A stretch of 64,000 bases of DNA from Pseudomonas helleri (lineage in GTDB: Bacteria; Pseudomonadota; Gammaproteobacteria; Pseudomonadales; Pseudomonadaceae), in contig NZ_JYLD01000006.1 of the NCBI RefSeq assembly GCF_001043025.1, positions 1-64,000 of the forward strand. Reading direction: 5' to 3'. Numbering within the stretch: position 1 is the first letter of the stretch; each line of letters opens with the position of its first letter. This document shows, piece after piece, positions 8,831 to 17,086 of the stretch. A model generated the notes under the pieces. The model made no database searches and had not been told where the DNA came from. It was given only the letters and a program-made list of their open reading frames with translations. The position numbers and the translations under genes are program-made.

Positions 8831-10054
8831 ATGAGTCAAAACCCTTTGTCCGTCGGCACCGACTACGAAACGCTGGCCAATCGTTTTCGCCCACTGTTCC
8901 GGCAAATCGCCGCCGGGACGGTGGAGCGCGAGCAGGCACGCGACCTGCCTTTTGAGCCAATCCGCTGGCTGAAAGAAGCCGGTTTTGGCGCCGTTCGGGT
9001 GCCCGTGGAGTTCGGCGGCGCGGGGGCTTCAATCAGCCAGTTGTTCCAGTTGCTGATTGAACTGGCTGAGGCCGACTCGAACATTGTGCAATCGCTGCGT
9101 GGCCATTTTGCCTTTGTCGAAGACCGCCTCAATGCTCCGCCAAGCCCGGCGCGGGATGCCTGGTTTGCGCGTTTTGTAGCGGGGGATCTGGTGGGTAACG
9201 GCTGGACCGAAATCGGCGCGGTTAAAATCGGCGAGGTCATCACCAAAGTGCGCCCGGCAGGCGAGAATTTTGTGCTCAACGGCGCCAAGTATTACAGCAC
9301 CGGCAGCATTTTTGCCGACTGGGTGGACGTCTACGCGCAGCGCTCGGACAACGGCGCCGATGTGATTGCCATCGTCGACGCCCGTCACTCAGGCGTCAGC
9401 CACAGCGATGACTGGGACGGCTTTGGCCAGCGCACCACCGGCAGCGGCACGTCGCTGTATGTCGAGGTACCGCTGAGCGCCGAGCAGGTGATCCCGTTCG
9501 AAACCCGCTTCAAATACCAGACCGCGTTTTATCAGTTGGTCTTGCTGGCAGTACTGGCCGGGATTGGTCGTGCCGTGGAGCGCGATGTGGCCCATGAAGT
9601 GCGCACCCGCAAGCGCGTGTTCAGCCAGGGCTCTGCCGATACCACGCACGGCGACCCGCAAATACAGCAGGTGGTGGGGCAAATCTCGGCACAGATCTAC
9701 GCCGCCGAAGCGGCCACCCTGCGCTCGGCCGAACCGCTGCAGCGCGCTTACCTTGCGCGTTTTGCCAACGATGCCGAAGCCGAACGCCAGGCCAATATCG
9801 ACGCCGAAATTGAAACGTCCAAGGCTCAGGTCGTGGTCTCGGAACTGGTACTGCGGGCAACCACCGACCTGTTCAATGCACTAGGTGCCTCGGGGGTCAG
9901 CATCAACAAATCGCTGGACCGTCACTGGCGTAATGCCCGCACCGCCGCTTCGCATAACCCGTGGATCTTCAAGGCGCGGATCATCGGCGACTGGGTGGTC
10001 AACGGCATCGAACCCAAATACGTCTGGCAGATCGGCAACAGCGTAAAAAGCTAA
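8831..10054 (+). CDS. DszC/SfnB-like acyl-CoA dehydrogenase family flavoprotein
   Basis: A 407-residue paralogue of the protein at 7223-8425, on the opposite strand of the shared promoter region. It has VPVEFGGAG, the beta-domain block DDWDGFGQRTTGSGTS, and the C-terminal INKSLDRHWRNARTAASHNP, as in DszC-type reduced-flavin monooxygenases. The ATG has AGGAG nine bases upstream. An acidic/alanine-rich insertion (NDAEAERQANIDAEIET) precedes the last helices. The divergent sigma54 control and paralogy suggest it works on the same organosulfur substrate range as the opposite operon. The substrate is unknown. Confidence 0.85.
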   Translation: MSQNPLSVGTDYETLANRFRPLFRQIAAGTVEREQARDLPFEPIRWLKEAGFGAVRVPVEFGGAGASISQLFQLLIELAEADSNIVQSLRGHFAFVEDRLNAPPSPARDAWFARFVAGDLVGNGWTEIGAVKIGEVITKVRPAGENFVLNGAKYYSTGSIFADWVDVYAQRSDNGADVIAIVDARHSGVSHSDDWDGFGQRTTGSGTSLYVEVPLSAEQVIPFETRFKYQTAFYQLVLLAVLAGIGRAVERDVAHEVRTRKRVFSQGSADTTHGDPQIQQVVGQISAQIYAAEAATLRSAEPLQRAYLARFANDAEAERQANIDAEIETSKAQVVVSELVLRATTDLFNALGASGVSINKSLDRHWRNARTAASHNPWIFKARIIGDWVVNGIEPKYVWQIGNSVKS

Positions 10055-10059
10055 AAGAC

Positions 10060-10161
10060 GTAGTCGCTGACGAGGCACGAGGCTGCGATGCGGGCCGCAG
10101 GACCGCCTTCAGAGGGGTCGCTTCGCAACCCAACGCAGCCTCGTTTCTCGGCAGCGACTAC
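10060..10161. repeat. REPIN, GTAGTCGCTG family
   Basis: Arms GTAGTCGCTGACGAGG and the complementary CTCGGCAGCGACTAC flank a GC-rich middle containing GAGGCTGCG and its inverse. It lies between two convergent genes. Related copies are at 29431-29569 and, as a half element, 15608-15637. Confidence 0.8.
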
Positions 10162-10175
10162 AGGTTTTGCAAGGT

Positions 10176-11543
10176 TCAAACGTGGGTCAAATACCAGCGC
10201 CAGTCCTGCTCACCCACTTCAGCGTTGAACAGCCGGTACTCCTGCCACTTGATCGCCAGGTAGACCTTGATAAACCCCTCCCCCAACGCTTCCCGTGCCC
10301 AGCTTGAGCGCTCCAGTGCCAACAGCGCAGTGAGCCAGTCGGTGGGCAGAAAGTCAGTCGCCTGCTCATAGCCATTACCTACAATCGGCGCCCCCGGATC
10401 GATCTGCTGACGAATGCCGAGATGGATCCCTGCCAGCAACGCAGCCGCCGCCAGATACGGGTTGGCGTCGGCGCCGCAGATGCGATGTTCGATGTGCCGA
10501 CTCTGCGCAGGGCCACCGGGTACGCGAAATGACACGGTGCGGTTGTTCACCCCCCAACTCTTGGCCAATGGCGCATAACTGCTGGCCTGAAAGCGCCGGT
10601 ACGAGTTGGCATGAGGGCAAAAGATCGCCAGCGAGTCCGTCAGGGTGTGCATCATCCCGCCGATGGAGTGACGCAGCAGCGGCGTACCGTGCGGGTCATC
10701 ACTGGCATAGAGGTTATGCCCCTGTTCATCGGCCAGACTCACGTGCAGGTGCAAACCGCTGCCCGCCTGATCGCTGAACGGCTTGGCCATAAAACAAGCC
10801 TGTAGCCCGTGCTTGTTGGCCACCCCTTTGACCAATCGTTTGTAGCGCACGCCTTCATCGATGGCCTGCAGTGCGTCGAAACGATGCTCAAGGGTGAGCT
10901 CGACCTGACCGGGCGCGTACTCGGAAATCGCCGTACGCACCGGCAAGCCTTGCGCTTCGCAGGCGGCATACAGGTCGTCCAGAAACGGCTGTAGCTGCTC
11001 CAGCTCGTAAATCCCGTACACCTGCGGCGCCTGCGGGCGCACGCCATTGGCTTGCAATGCAGGTTGCGGGCGGCCATTGGCGTCACGTTGGCGGTCGAGC
11101 AAATAAAATTCCAGCTCAACCGCCATCACCGGGTGGTAACCGTCGGCCTTGAGCCGGTCAATGGTCTGCGCAAGCACATGCCGGGGATCAGCCGGGGCCG
11201 CTGGCAAGCCCTGTTCGGGGTGCATGCTCACCTGCAACTGGCCGGTCGGCGTGGTGCGCCAGGGTTGCACGGTCAGGCTGCCGGGCAACGGGTATGTCCA
11301 GCAATCTGCGTCGGCCACGTCCCAGACCAGCCCGGTGCCTTCAACGTCTTCACCCAGAAGGGTCAACGCCAGAATCGAACTGGGCAGCGGTCGCCCGTTG
11401 TCGTAAATGGCCAGCAGCTCATCGCGGTGCAACAACTTGCCACGCGGCACGCCGTTGGCGTCGATCAGGAACAGCTCGATGCTGCGCACTTGCGGGTTCG
11501 CAGCCAAAAAGGCTTCAGCTTCTTTTCTATCGGCAAACTGCAT
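10176..11543 (-). CDS. Glutamine synthetase family gamma-glutamyl ligase (PuuA/IpuC-like)
   Basis: A protein of 455 residues with the glutamine-synthetase catalytic fold: MAVELEFYLL, the glutamate-binding GSGLHLHVSL, NRTVSFRVPGG and EHRICGADANPYLAAAALLAG. Length and wording fit the class that ligates glutamate to amines (gamma-glutamylputrescine or isopropylamide synthetases) rather than ammonia-assimilating GlnA. The chosen ATG has CGGAGG just upstream. The upstream aminotransferase gene stops one base before it, so translation is probably coupled. It is the last gene of a run of two SDRs, aminotransferase and ligase that suggests catabolism of an amino compound. It is distinct from the methylamine-specific GmaS at 52882-54216. 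The amine substrate is unknown. Confidence 0.75.
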   Translation of the reverse strand: MQFADRKEAEAFLAANPQVRSIELFLIDANGVPRGKLLHRDELLAIYDNGRPLPSSILALTLLGEDVEGTGLVWDVADADCWTYPLPGSLTVQPWRTTPTGQLQVSMHPEQGLPAAPADPRHVLAQTIDRLKADGYHPVMAVELEFYLLDRQRDANGRPQPALQANGVRPQAPQVYGIYELEQLQPFLDDLYAACEAQGLPVRTAISEYAPGQVELTLEHRFDALQAIDEGVRYKRLVKGVANKHGLQACFMAKPFSDQAGSGLHLHVSLADEQGHNLYASDDPHGTPLLRHSIGGMMHTLTDSLAIFCPHANSYRRFQASSYAPLAKSWGVNNRTVSFRVPGGPAQSRHIEHRICGADANPYLAAAALLAGIHLGIRQQIDPGAPIVGNGYEQATDFLPTDWLTALLALERSSWAREALGEGFIKVYLAIKWQEYRLFNAEVGEQDWRWYLTHV

Positions 11544-11544
11544 A

Positions 11545-12951
11545 TCAAACCTCCGGAGTGGCGACGCGGGCACCCGGCAGCGCCAGCAAGGTGCTAAGCG
11601 CCTGATCCAGTTCGCCAATTAAACGTGCGACATCCGCCGCGCTGGTGGACGGACAGCACAGGGTCATGTTGTGGAACGGCGTGATGAGGATCCCGCGGTT
11701 GATCAGGTACAGGTGAAGGGCCATTTGCAGGCTGTCATGAAACGCCGCCTCGGCTTGCGCGCCGGTTTTGGGGGGCGTGGCACAGAACTGGAACTCGCAG
11801 CGTGCGCCCAACTCCGTCACCGACCAGTGCAGGCCGTGCTGTTTAAACACGCCCCGCAGCCCTTGGGCCAGGTCGGCTGCCAACGGCAAGATGTGCCGGT
11901 AGGCCTGTTCGGTCATGACCTCCTGCAAATTGGCGCGCATGCAATGCATGGCCAGGGCATTGGCTGACAGGGTCGTGCCCATGCCGCTGTGGCCATGCCC
12001 GGTGCTTTGCTCAGCGTTTTGTTGTTGCACGGCCTGCATCCCCGTCGCGACTTCTTGGGTAAACCCGAATACCGCGCAGGGCACGCCCCCTGCAATCGGT
12101 TTGCCGACCACAAAAAAGTCCGGCTGCAAGTCCCACAGGCGGGTACAACCGCCCATGCCGGTGGAGATGGTGTGGGTTTCATCGATGATCAGCAGGCTGC
12201 CATAGCGGCGCGTCAGTTCACGGCACTTTTGCATAAAGCCGTCAGTGGGCAGGACCATGCCGATATTGGTCATCGCCGGTTCGCACAACAGCGCGCAAAC
12301 ATCGCCCTGCGCCAGCGCCGCCTCAAGGGCGTCGACGTCATTGAACGGGATCGAGCGGCTGAACTGGGTCAGGTCGTAGGCCTGGCCGACCAGCCCGGAA
12401 CGATGCACCGTAGCGCCCTCGCGATGACGCACCATCACGTCATCCACGGTGCCGTGGTAGCAGCCGTCGAACACCAGCAGTGTCTTGCGTTGGGTGATGG
12501 CCCTCGCCCAGCGCACCACGTAGCGGTTGGCATCGGTGGCCGTCGCAGTCACCTGCCAATACGGCAAGCCAAAGCGCTCGGCTAGCAATTCGCCGCAGAC
12601 CACCGCATCTTCGCCGGGGAGCATGGTGGTAAGGCCTCTGTTGGCTTGCTCGACCATGGCGCGGGCAATCGGCTCGGGGGAATGCCCGAACATGCTGCCG
12701 GTATCGCCCAGGCAAAAATCGACGTATTCATGACCGTCCACATCGGTGAAACGTGCGCCTTTGGCCTGCTGCACAAACAGCGGCGTGGGCATTGACCAGT
12801 CACTCATCCAGTGCATGGGCACGCCGTTATACAGGTTGGCCCGGGCCCGCTCTGCCAGCGCAATCGACTTGGGGTTGTTCTGGATAAAACGCTCGCGTTC
12901 GGCCGCTGCGAACGCTTCAACTGCTGCTTCGCTAATTCCACTGATCGACAT
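11545..12951 (-). CDS. Class III PLP aminotransferase (glutamate-1-semialdehyde aminomutase-like)
   Basis: A 468-residue fold-type I enzyme. The aminomutase/aminotransferase blocks are visible: GHSPEPIARAM, FDGCYHGTVDD, LIIDETHT and the PLP lysine K284 in VVGKPIAGG. Pseudomonads usually carry such proteins as aspartate aminotransferase family proteins of unknown substrate; housekeeping HemL is shorter. The start is the ATG giving MSISGIS, preceded by AAAGGA; the longer open frame overlaps the upstream SDR gene and is rejected. It is followed at one base by the gamma-glutamyl ligase gene and preceded at 29 bases by an SDR, consistent with a small catabolic operon. Confidence 0.75.
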   Translation of the reverse strand: MSISGISEAAVEAFAAAERERFIQNNPKSIALAERARANLYNGVPMHWMSDWSMPTPLFVQQAKGARFTDVDGHEYVDFCLGDTGSMFGHSPEPIARAMVEQANRGLTTMLPGEDAVVCGELLAERFGLPYWQVTATATDANRYVVRWARAITQRKTLLVFDGCYHGTVDDVMVRHREGATVHRSGLVGQAYDLTQFSRSIPFNDVDALEAALAQGDVCALLCEPAMTNIGMVLPTDGFMQKCRELTRRYGSLLIIDETHTISTGMGGCTRLWDLQPDFFVVGKPIAGGVPCAVFGFTQEVATGMQAVQQQNAEQSTGHGHSGMGTTLSANALAMHCMRANLQEVMTEQAYRHILPLAADLAQGLRGVFKQHGLHWSVTELGARCEFQFCATPPKTGAQAEAAFHDSLQMALHLYLINRGILITPFHNMTLCCPSTSAADVARLIGELDQALSTLLALPGARVATPEV

Positions 12952-12980
12952 GCTTAAGTCCTTTTTGCTGCGTGTTGTTG

Positions 12981-13712
12981 TTAGTTGCCAGCCGAGAGGC
13001 CGCAATCGATGGCCAGATCGGCGCCGGTGATCGAGCGCGCACCGGGCTGGCTCAAGAAAAACGCCAGTTCGGCTATTTCCTGCGCCTGAATAAAACGCGC
13101 ACGCGCGCCCTGCGGGTACTTGTCCAGCAAGGCCCGGTAATAGCCTTGTGTATCGCCCTGGCCGTATTGATCGGCCTGAAACCTGAGCATCGGGGTCTCG
13201 ATATCGCCGGGGGAAATCGCGTTGCAACGCACGCCAAAGGGCGCCAAGTCCAGCGCCAGAGTTTTGCTCAGCAACGTCACCCCGCCTTTACTGGCGCAAT
13301 ACGCGGCGGCGTTTTTATTGCCTTGGCGACCGGCATCGCTGGAAATATTCACGATGCTGCCTTCAGATTCTTTTAAATACGGGATGGCCGCAGCGCACAT
13401 AAAAAAAGTGCCCTTGAGGTTCACATCCAGCACCAGATCAAAGTCTTCTTCGCTGCATTCCTCTACCGGGCCTTCACGCCAGACACCGGCGGCGTTGATC
13501 AGCACATCCAGACGCCCCATGGCCGCCACCGCAGCGGCAACCACCGCTTTACACGCTGCGGGGCGGCGAATATCGGCTTGGCAGTCAACCTCTAAAGCCG
13601 TGAGATCGGTGGCGAAGACCTTGCAGCCCTGCTTCCTAAAATGCTCAACCAGCGCCCGCCCGACGCCGCCTGCGGCACCGGTCACCAGCACTGAAATGGT
13701 GGACTCAGACAT
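12981..13712 (-). CDS. Short-chain dehydrogenase/reductase
   Basis: A 243-residue classical SDR: TGAAGGVG cofactor motif near residue 11, NAAG strand, catalytic NISS serine and YCASK tyrosine/lysine pair, and a C-terminal GADLAIDCG end typical of FabG-like enzymes. Its ATG directly follows the stop of the upstream SDR gene (TGAATG), so the two are translationally coupled. The substrate is unknown; context suggests a hydroxyl or carbonyl step in the same pathway as the aminotransferase and ligase. Confidence 0.8.
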   Translation of the reverse strand: MSESTISVLVTGAAGGVGRALVEHFRKQGCKVFATDLTALEVDCQADIRRPAACKAVVAAAVAAMGRLDVLINAAGVWREGPVEECSEEDFDLVLDVNLKGTFFMCAAAIPYLKESEGSIVNISSDAGRQGNKNAAAYCASKGGVTLLSKTLALDLAPFGVRCNAISPGDIETPMLRFQADQYGQGDTQGYYRALLDKYPQGARARFIQAQEIAELAFFLSQPGARSITGADLAIDCGLSAGN

Positions 13713-14492
13713 TCAGGGCGCCTTGTTTTCGATCAGACAATTACCGCCATCCACCACCAGCACTTCGCCGGTGATATAGCTGGCCTCGGATGACGCCAAA
13801 AACGCCACGGCGCTGGCCACTTCTCGCGGGTCGCCTGCACGGCCTATGGGCACGTAGCGTGCGGCTTCTGCTTCTTCGGGCGTGCTGGAGCCGGTGGCGA
13901 TCCAGCCGGGGGCCACCGCATTGACGGTAATGCCGTGGCTGGCCACTTCCAGGGCCAGCCCCATGTTCATTCCGAGCATGCCGGCCTTGGCCGCGCTGTA
14001 AGCCGACTCGCCAGGGTTGCTGCCACGCGTGCCGGTGGTCGAGCTGATATTGACGATGCGCCCGTAGCCACGGGCTTTCATCCCCGGCAACACGGCGCGG
14101 GTGAGCAAAAAAGCGCTGGTCAGGTTACGCGCCAGCGACAGGTTCCAGGTGTACAAATCCATGCTCGCCAGTTCACTGAACGGTTCCGGGCTGCCTTGCA
14201 TGGCCATGCCGGCGTTGTTCACCAGAATATCGATGCGCCCCCAGAGGCTTTCGGCCCATTGCCCCAGCTCACGCACCTGAGTTTCATCGGTCAGATCTGC
14301 GACCCGGCCGTGGGCGTCAAAGCCTTCTGCGCGCAGCTCTGCGACCCGCTCAGCAATGCGCGCGCTGCTGGCAGTAATGATCAGCTTGACCCCGGCCGCC
14401 CCCAGCCTGCGGGCAATGGCCATGCCGATACCCCGTTCGCTACCGGCGCCACTGACGAGCGCGACGCGCCCCTGATCATTCGCGTTGAACAT
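13713..14492 (-). CDS. Short-chain dehydrogenase/reductase
   Basis: A 259-residue classical SDR with VSGAGSERGIG for cofactor binding, NNAGMAMQG, NISST and the catalytic YSAAK, ending in VVDGGNCL. The ATG at 14492 was chosen because GGAG lies ten bases upstream; a GTG at 14504 is possible. It is the first gene of the minus-strand operon and is divergent from a LysR regulator, with a LysR-type box between them. It is clearly a paralogue of the next SDR but not nearly identical. Substrate unknown. Confidence 0.8.
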   Translation of the reverse strand: MFNANDQGRVALVSGAGSERGIGMAIARRLGAAGVKLIITASSARIAERVAELRAEGFDAHGRVADLTDETQVRELGQWAESLWGRIDILVNNAGMAMQGSPEPFSELASMDLYTWNLSLARNLTSAFLLTRAVLPGMKARGYGRIVNISSTTGTRGSNPGESAYSAAKAGMLGMNMGLALEVASHGITVNAVAPGWIATGSSTPEEAEAARYVPIGRAGDPREVASAVAFLASSEASYITGEVLVVDGGNCLIENKAP

Positions 14493-14543
14493 GCTGCGCT
14501 CCACCTGCGGTTGTGATGGGACTGGAATTTAGGTTCATAAAGC

Positions 14544-14565
14544 TGATAAAAAAAGACGATTATCA
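14544..14565. promoter_or_regulatory. Candidate LysR operator TGATAA-N10-TTATCA
   Basis: A perfect inverted repeat in the 92-base divergent region between the SDR operon and the lysR gene, about 20 bases before the lysR start. It contains the T-N11-A arrangement common to LysR boxes. Its position suits autoregulation plus control of the operon. Confidence 0.6.
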
Positions 14566-14584
14566 TCAACAAAACTGACAACCC

Positions 14585-15490
14585 ATGGCCTTCACCAGCG
14601 AAACACTCAAGGTATTCCTTGCCGTCGTCGACAGCGGTTCGTTTTCTGCGGCAGCGCGTAAGCTCGGGCGCGTGCCCTCGGCGGTGAGCATGGCGGTGTC
14701 ACAACTGGAGGCCGAACTGGACCTGCTGCTGTTCGACCGTTCGACCCGAAAAGCCATCCCCACACCCGCTGCCAGAGCATTGGAGCCGCAGGCCAGGCAG
14801 GTCGCCAGCCAATTGAACTTGCTCGATGCCCACGCATTGCAACTGCATCAAGGGCTGGAGCAACGCTTTATCGTGGCCATGGCCCCGGAGCTGCAAACCG
14901 GGGTCTGGAGTCGCCCGCTGGCGACGCTGGCCAAAGAATTTCCCACCCTGGAAATCGAGATCCGCTCGGCTTCGCAGTCCCAGGCCATCCGTATGCTGCA
15001 CGAGGGCACGGTGCAACTGGCGCTGGTTTTTGAGCGTCCGGGTATTGATGAGCGCGAAACCTTTCTCGAGGCCGGCAGCCAGTTGCTGGTGGCCGTGGTG
15101 TCGCCAGACCACCCGGCGGGTGGCGAGCAGAAAAGCCCGCTGCGTGAAGAAGAGCTGGTCAACACCCGGCAGATTATCGTCGCCACCGACGAGCCCACCG
15201 GCTCCGACCCGCGGGTGGTGCTGTCACGCCGCGTGTGGCTGAGCGACAGCTACCTGGCGACCCTTGATCTGGTACAAGCCGGGGTTGGCTGGGCGTGGTT
15301 ACCGCGACCGTTGGTGCAACCCTTGATTGCAACCGGAGCCCTGACCGAGGTGGTGTTTGACAACATGGCCAGCCAGATGCGCTTGTGGGTCGACATCGTC
15401 TGGGTCAAAAACCGCCCGCTGGGATTAGGCGCCAGCCGCTACCTGGCGCTGATGCGCGAGATGGTCAACAGCGAACCGCGCCGCTCGTAG
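14585..15490 (+). CDS. LysR-family transcriptional regulator
   Basis: A 301-residue protein with an N-terminal winged helix (residues about 4-62: TLKVFLAVVDSGSFSAAARK, VSQLEAEL, LLLFDRSTRK) and a periplasmic-binding-like effector domain from about residue 90. The sequence in the recognition helix (AVSMAVSQLE) is normal for the family. It is divergent from the SDR-aminotransferase-ligase operon, which it most likely controls. Effector unknown. Confidence 0.85.
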   Translation: MAFTSETLKVFLAVVDSGSFSAAARKLGRVPSAVSMAVSQLEAELDLLLFDRSTRKAIPTPAARALEPQARQVASQLNLLDAHALQLHQGLEQRFIVAMAPELQTGVWSRPLATLAKEFPTLEIEIRSASQSQAIRMLHEGTVQLALVFERPGIDERETFLEAGSQLLVAVVSPDHPAGGEQKSPLREEELVNTRQIIVATDEPTGSDPRVVLSRRVWLSDSYLATLDLVQAGVGWAWLPRPLVQPLIATGALTEVVFDNMASQMRLWVDIVWVKNRPLGLGASRYLALMREMVNSEPRRS

Positions 15491-15510
15491 CTCTGTAACA
15501 CCTTCACCTA

Positions 15511-15637
15511 TAGGAGCGAGCTGGCTCGCGATCTTTTGATCTAAGAGGCCCCGCTAAACCACGCTGGCCGAACGCAGGTGATGGTTTTACGGCTGAACGC
15601 AGCCGTTCGCAGCCTTCGTGCCTCGTCAGCGACTACA
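15511..15637. repeat. Two unlike REP half-elements
   Basis: A left arm of the GTAGGAGCGAGC family (from 15511) is followed by a reverse arm of the GTAGTCGCTG family (CGCAGCCTTCGTGCCTCG, then TCAGCGACTAC, 15608-15637). The arms do not pair, so this looks like debris of two elements. It fills most of the gap between convergent genes. Confidence 0.6.
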
Positions 15638-15682
15638 GTGGCCTGTTTGCTGCGCGGCAGCACGGTGTTGTAGACGAGCCCC

Positions 15683-16426
15683 TTAAGTGCCTCGTTCGAA
15701 AATCGCGCCTTCGATGCCCAGCACTTCGCGGGTATCGGCATAGATGCCCACGCCCTTCTCCCAGACTTTTTTGATCGCGCCATCCGCGCAGCGAATGCGA
15801 TAGCTCAATTCAAACGGTTCGCAACGCGTCAGGGCGTATTGCACTTCGCGCCAGACGTAATCAGCGTCTTGCTCCAGGATCAAGCTGTTGTAGGTGAACT
15901 CATGGTTGTCCACCAGACGCTCTGGCGGGTAGCCGGTCACGCGCAAGCACCCGGCGCTGACAAATTCCATGGTCCAGTCGCGGTTGTTGCGCCCGCGATA
16001 GATCAACCCCGGCATGCTGTCGAGCAAGCTGGCACTGCTGCGCTGGCTGGCTTGCAGGGCAATCTCGCGGCGTTTGTGTGCGGTGACGTCGCCTGCCACC
16101 AGATAGAACCCGCCAGGCCCACGCTTGAGGCTCACCTCCAGCCAGCGCAATTCGCCTGAGGGATGAACAAAGCGCAAGCGCTGACTGAACGTGGTGGCCG
16201 GGCGCCGTTGCAACTCCAGAAGGGCCTGACGCCATAACGAGCGGTCTTCACGGTGTACGTAGTCGATCAGGTTGCGCTGCGCCGACGGCTGGTCCATCAA
16301 CTCGACCCAGGCCCGGTTGAAATGAACGATTTGCCCGTTGTCGCGCAGCTCCAGCAGCGCCGCCGCAAAACCATCCATCAGCGTCCACGACGGCACCTGC
16401 GGCTGTGTTTCTCGTCGTTCCATCAT
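15683..16426 (-). CDS. Two-PAS-domain sensory protein
   Basis: A protein of 247 residues made of two PAS domains: the first about residues 15-115 (FNRAWVELM, HREDRSLW, VAGDVTAHK) and the second about 125-240 (MEFVSAGCLRVTGY, PERLVDNHEFT, VWEKGVGIYADT). No kinase, cyclase or methyl-accepting domain follows, so it must act through a partner. Its ATG begins directly after the TAA of the response regulator, placing it third in the kinase-regulator-PAS operon divergent from the trimethylamine genes. It may modulate the kinase; the bound ligand is unknown. Confidence 0.75.
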   Translation of the reverse strand: MMERRETQPQVPSWTLMDGFAAALLELRDNGQIVHFNRAWVELMDQPSAQRNLIDYVHREDRSLWRQALLELQRRPATTFSQRLRFVHPSGELRWLEVSLKRGPGGFYLVAGDVTAHKRREIALQASQRSSASLLDSMPGLIYRGRNNRDWTMEFVSAGCLRVTGYPPERLVDNHEFTYNSLILEQDADYVWREVQYALTRCEPFELSYRIRCADGAIKKVWEKGVGIYADTREVLGIEGAIFERGT

Positions 16427-17086
16427 TTAATGACGCTCCTCGGACCGGTTCGATGCACCGTTATGCACCCACGCCGCCAGTTCGAGGCGTGAGTGCAGGC
16501 TGAGCTTTTGCAGCAGGTTCTTCACGTAGATCTTCACCGTGCCGTCGCTGATCCCGAGTTTGCGGCCGATCTGTTTATTGCTCATGCCCGCCGCAATCAG
16601 CGCCAGAGTCTGGCCTTCGCGCTCGGTCAGGTGACTTGTGTCCAACGGATCGCACGCACTCACCGCCTCGTTTTGATCGGCAAGCAAAGCAATCAAGGTG
16701 GAATCCAGAACAATCGCGCCCTTGTTGCAATTGCGCATGTAGGCCAGCAAGGCATCGGGTTCGGTTTCCTTGAGCACATAACCGCTGGCGCCCAAGCGCA
16801 AGGCACTGAGCAACTCGCTACGGTCCATGGACGCAGTCAGCACCACGATCTGGCACTCGAGGCGCAACTGGCGCAGTTCGTCGAGCACTTGCAAGCCGCT
16901 CAGGCCGGGCATGTGCAAATCCAGCAGGACTTGCTGCGGCGCCAGACTGACGGCCAGGTTGATGCCCTCGCGCCCACTGGCAGCCTGCCCGACCACTTCG
17001 AAGTCGTCACTGGCACTGAACAGCTGCGCCAGGCCCTTGCGAAACAGCGGATGATCATCGATCAGCAATAAGGTGGTGCTCTGCAT
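16427..17086 (-). CDS. NarL/FixJ-family response regulator
   Basis: A 219-residue regulator: receiver domain with D10-D11, phospho-acceptor D56 (LLDLHMPG), T84 and K106, then a LuxR-type helix-turn-helix (LTEREGQTLALIAAGMSNKQ, GISDGTVKIYVKNLL). The start is an ATG with GAGGGGAG upstream. Its first 32 bases overlap the end of the histidine-kinase gene, a normal coupled arrangement. Because the operon is divergent from dmmA, it is a candidate regulator of trimethylamine/dimethylamine degradation; its DNA site is not known. Confidence 0.9.
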   Translation of the reverse strand: MQSTTLLLIDDHPLFRKGLAQLFSASDDFEVVGQAASGREGINLAVSLAPQQVLLDLHMPGLSGLQVLDELRQLRLECQIVVLTASMDRSELLSALRLGASGYVLKETEPDALLAYMRNCNKGAIVLDSTLIALLADQNEAVSACDPLDTSHLTEREGQTLALIAAGMSNKQIGRKLGISDGTVKIYVKNLLQKLSLHSRLELAAWVHNGASNRSEERH

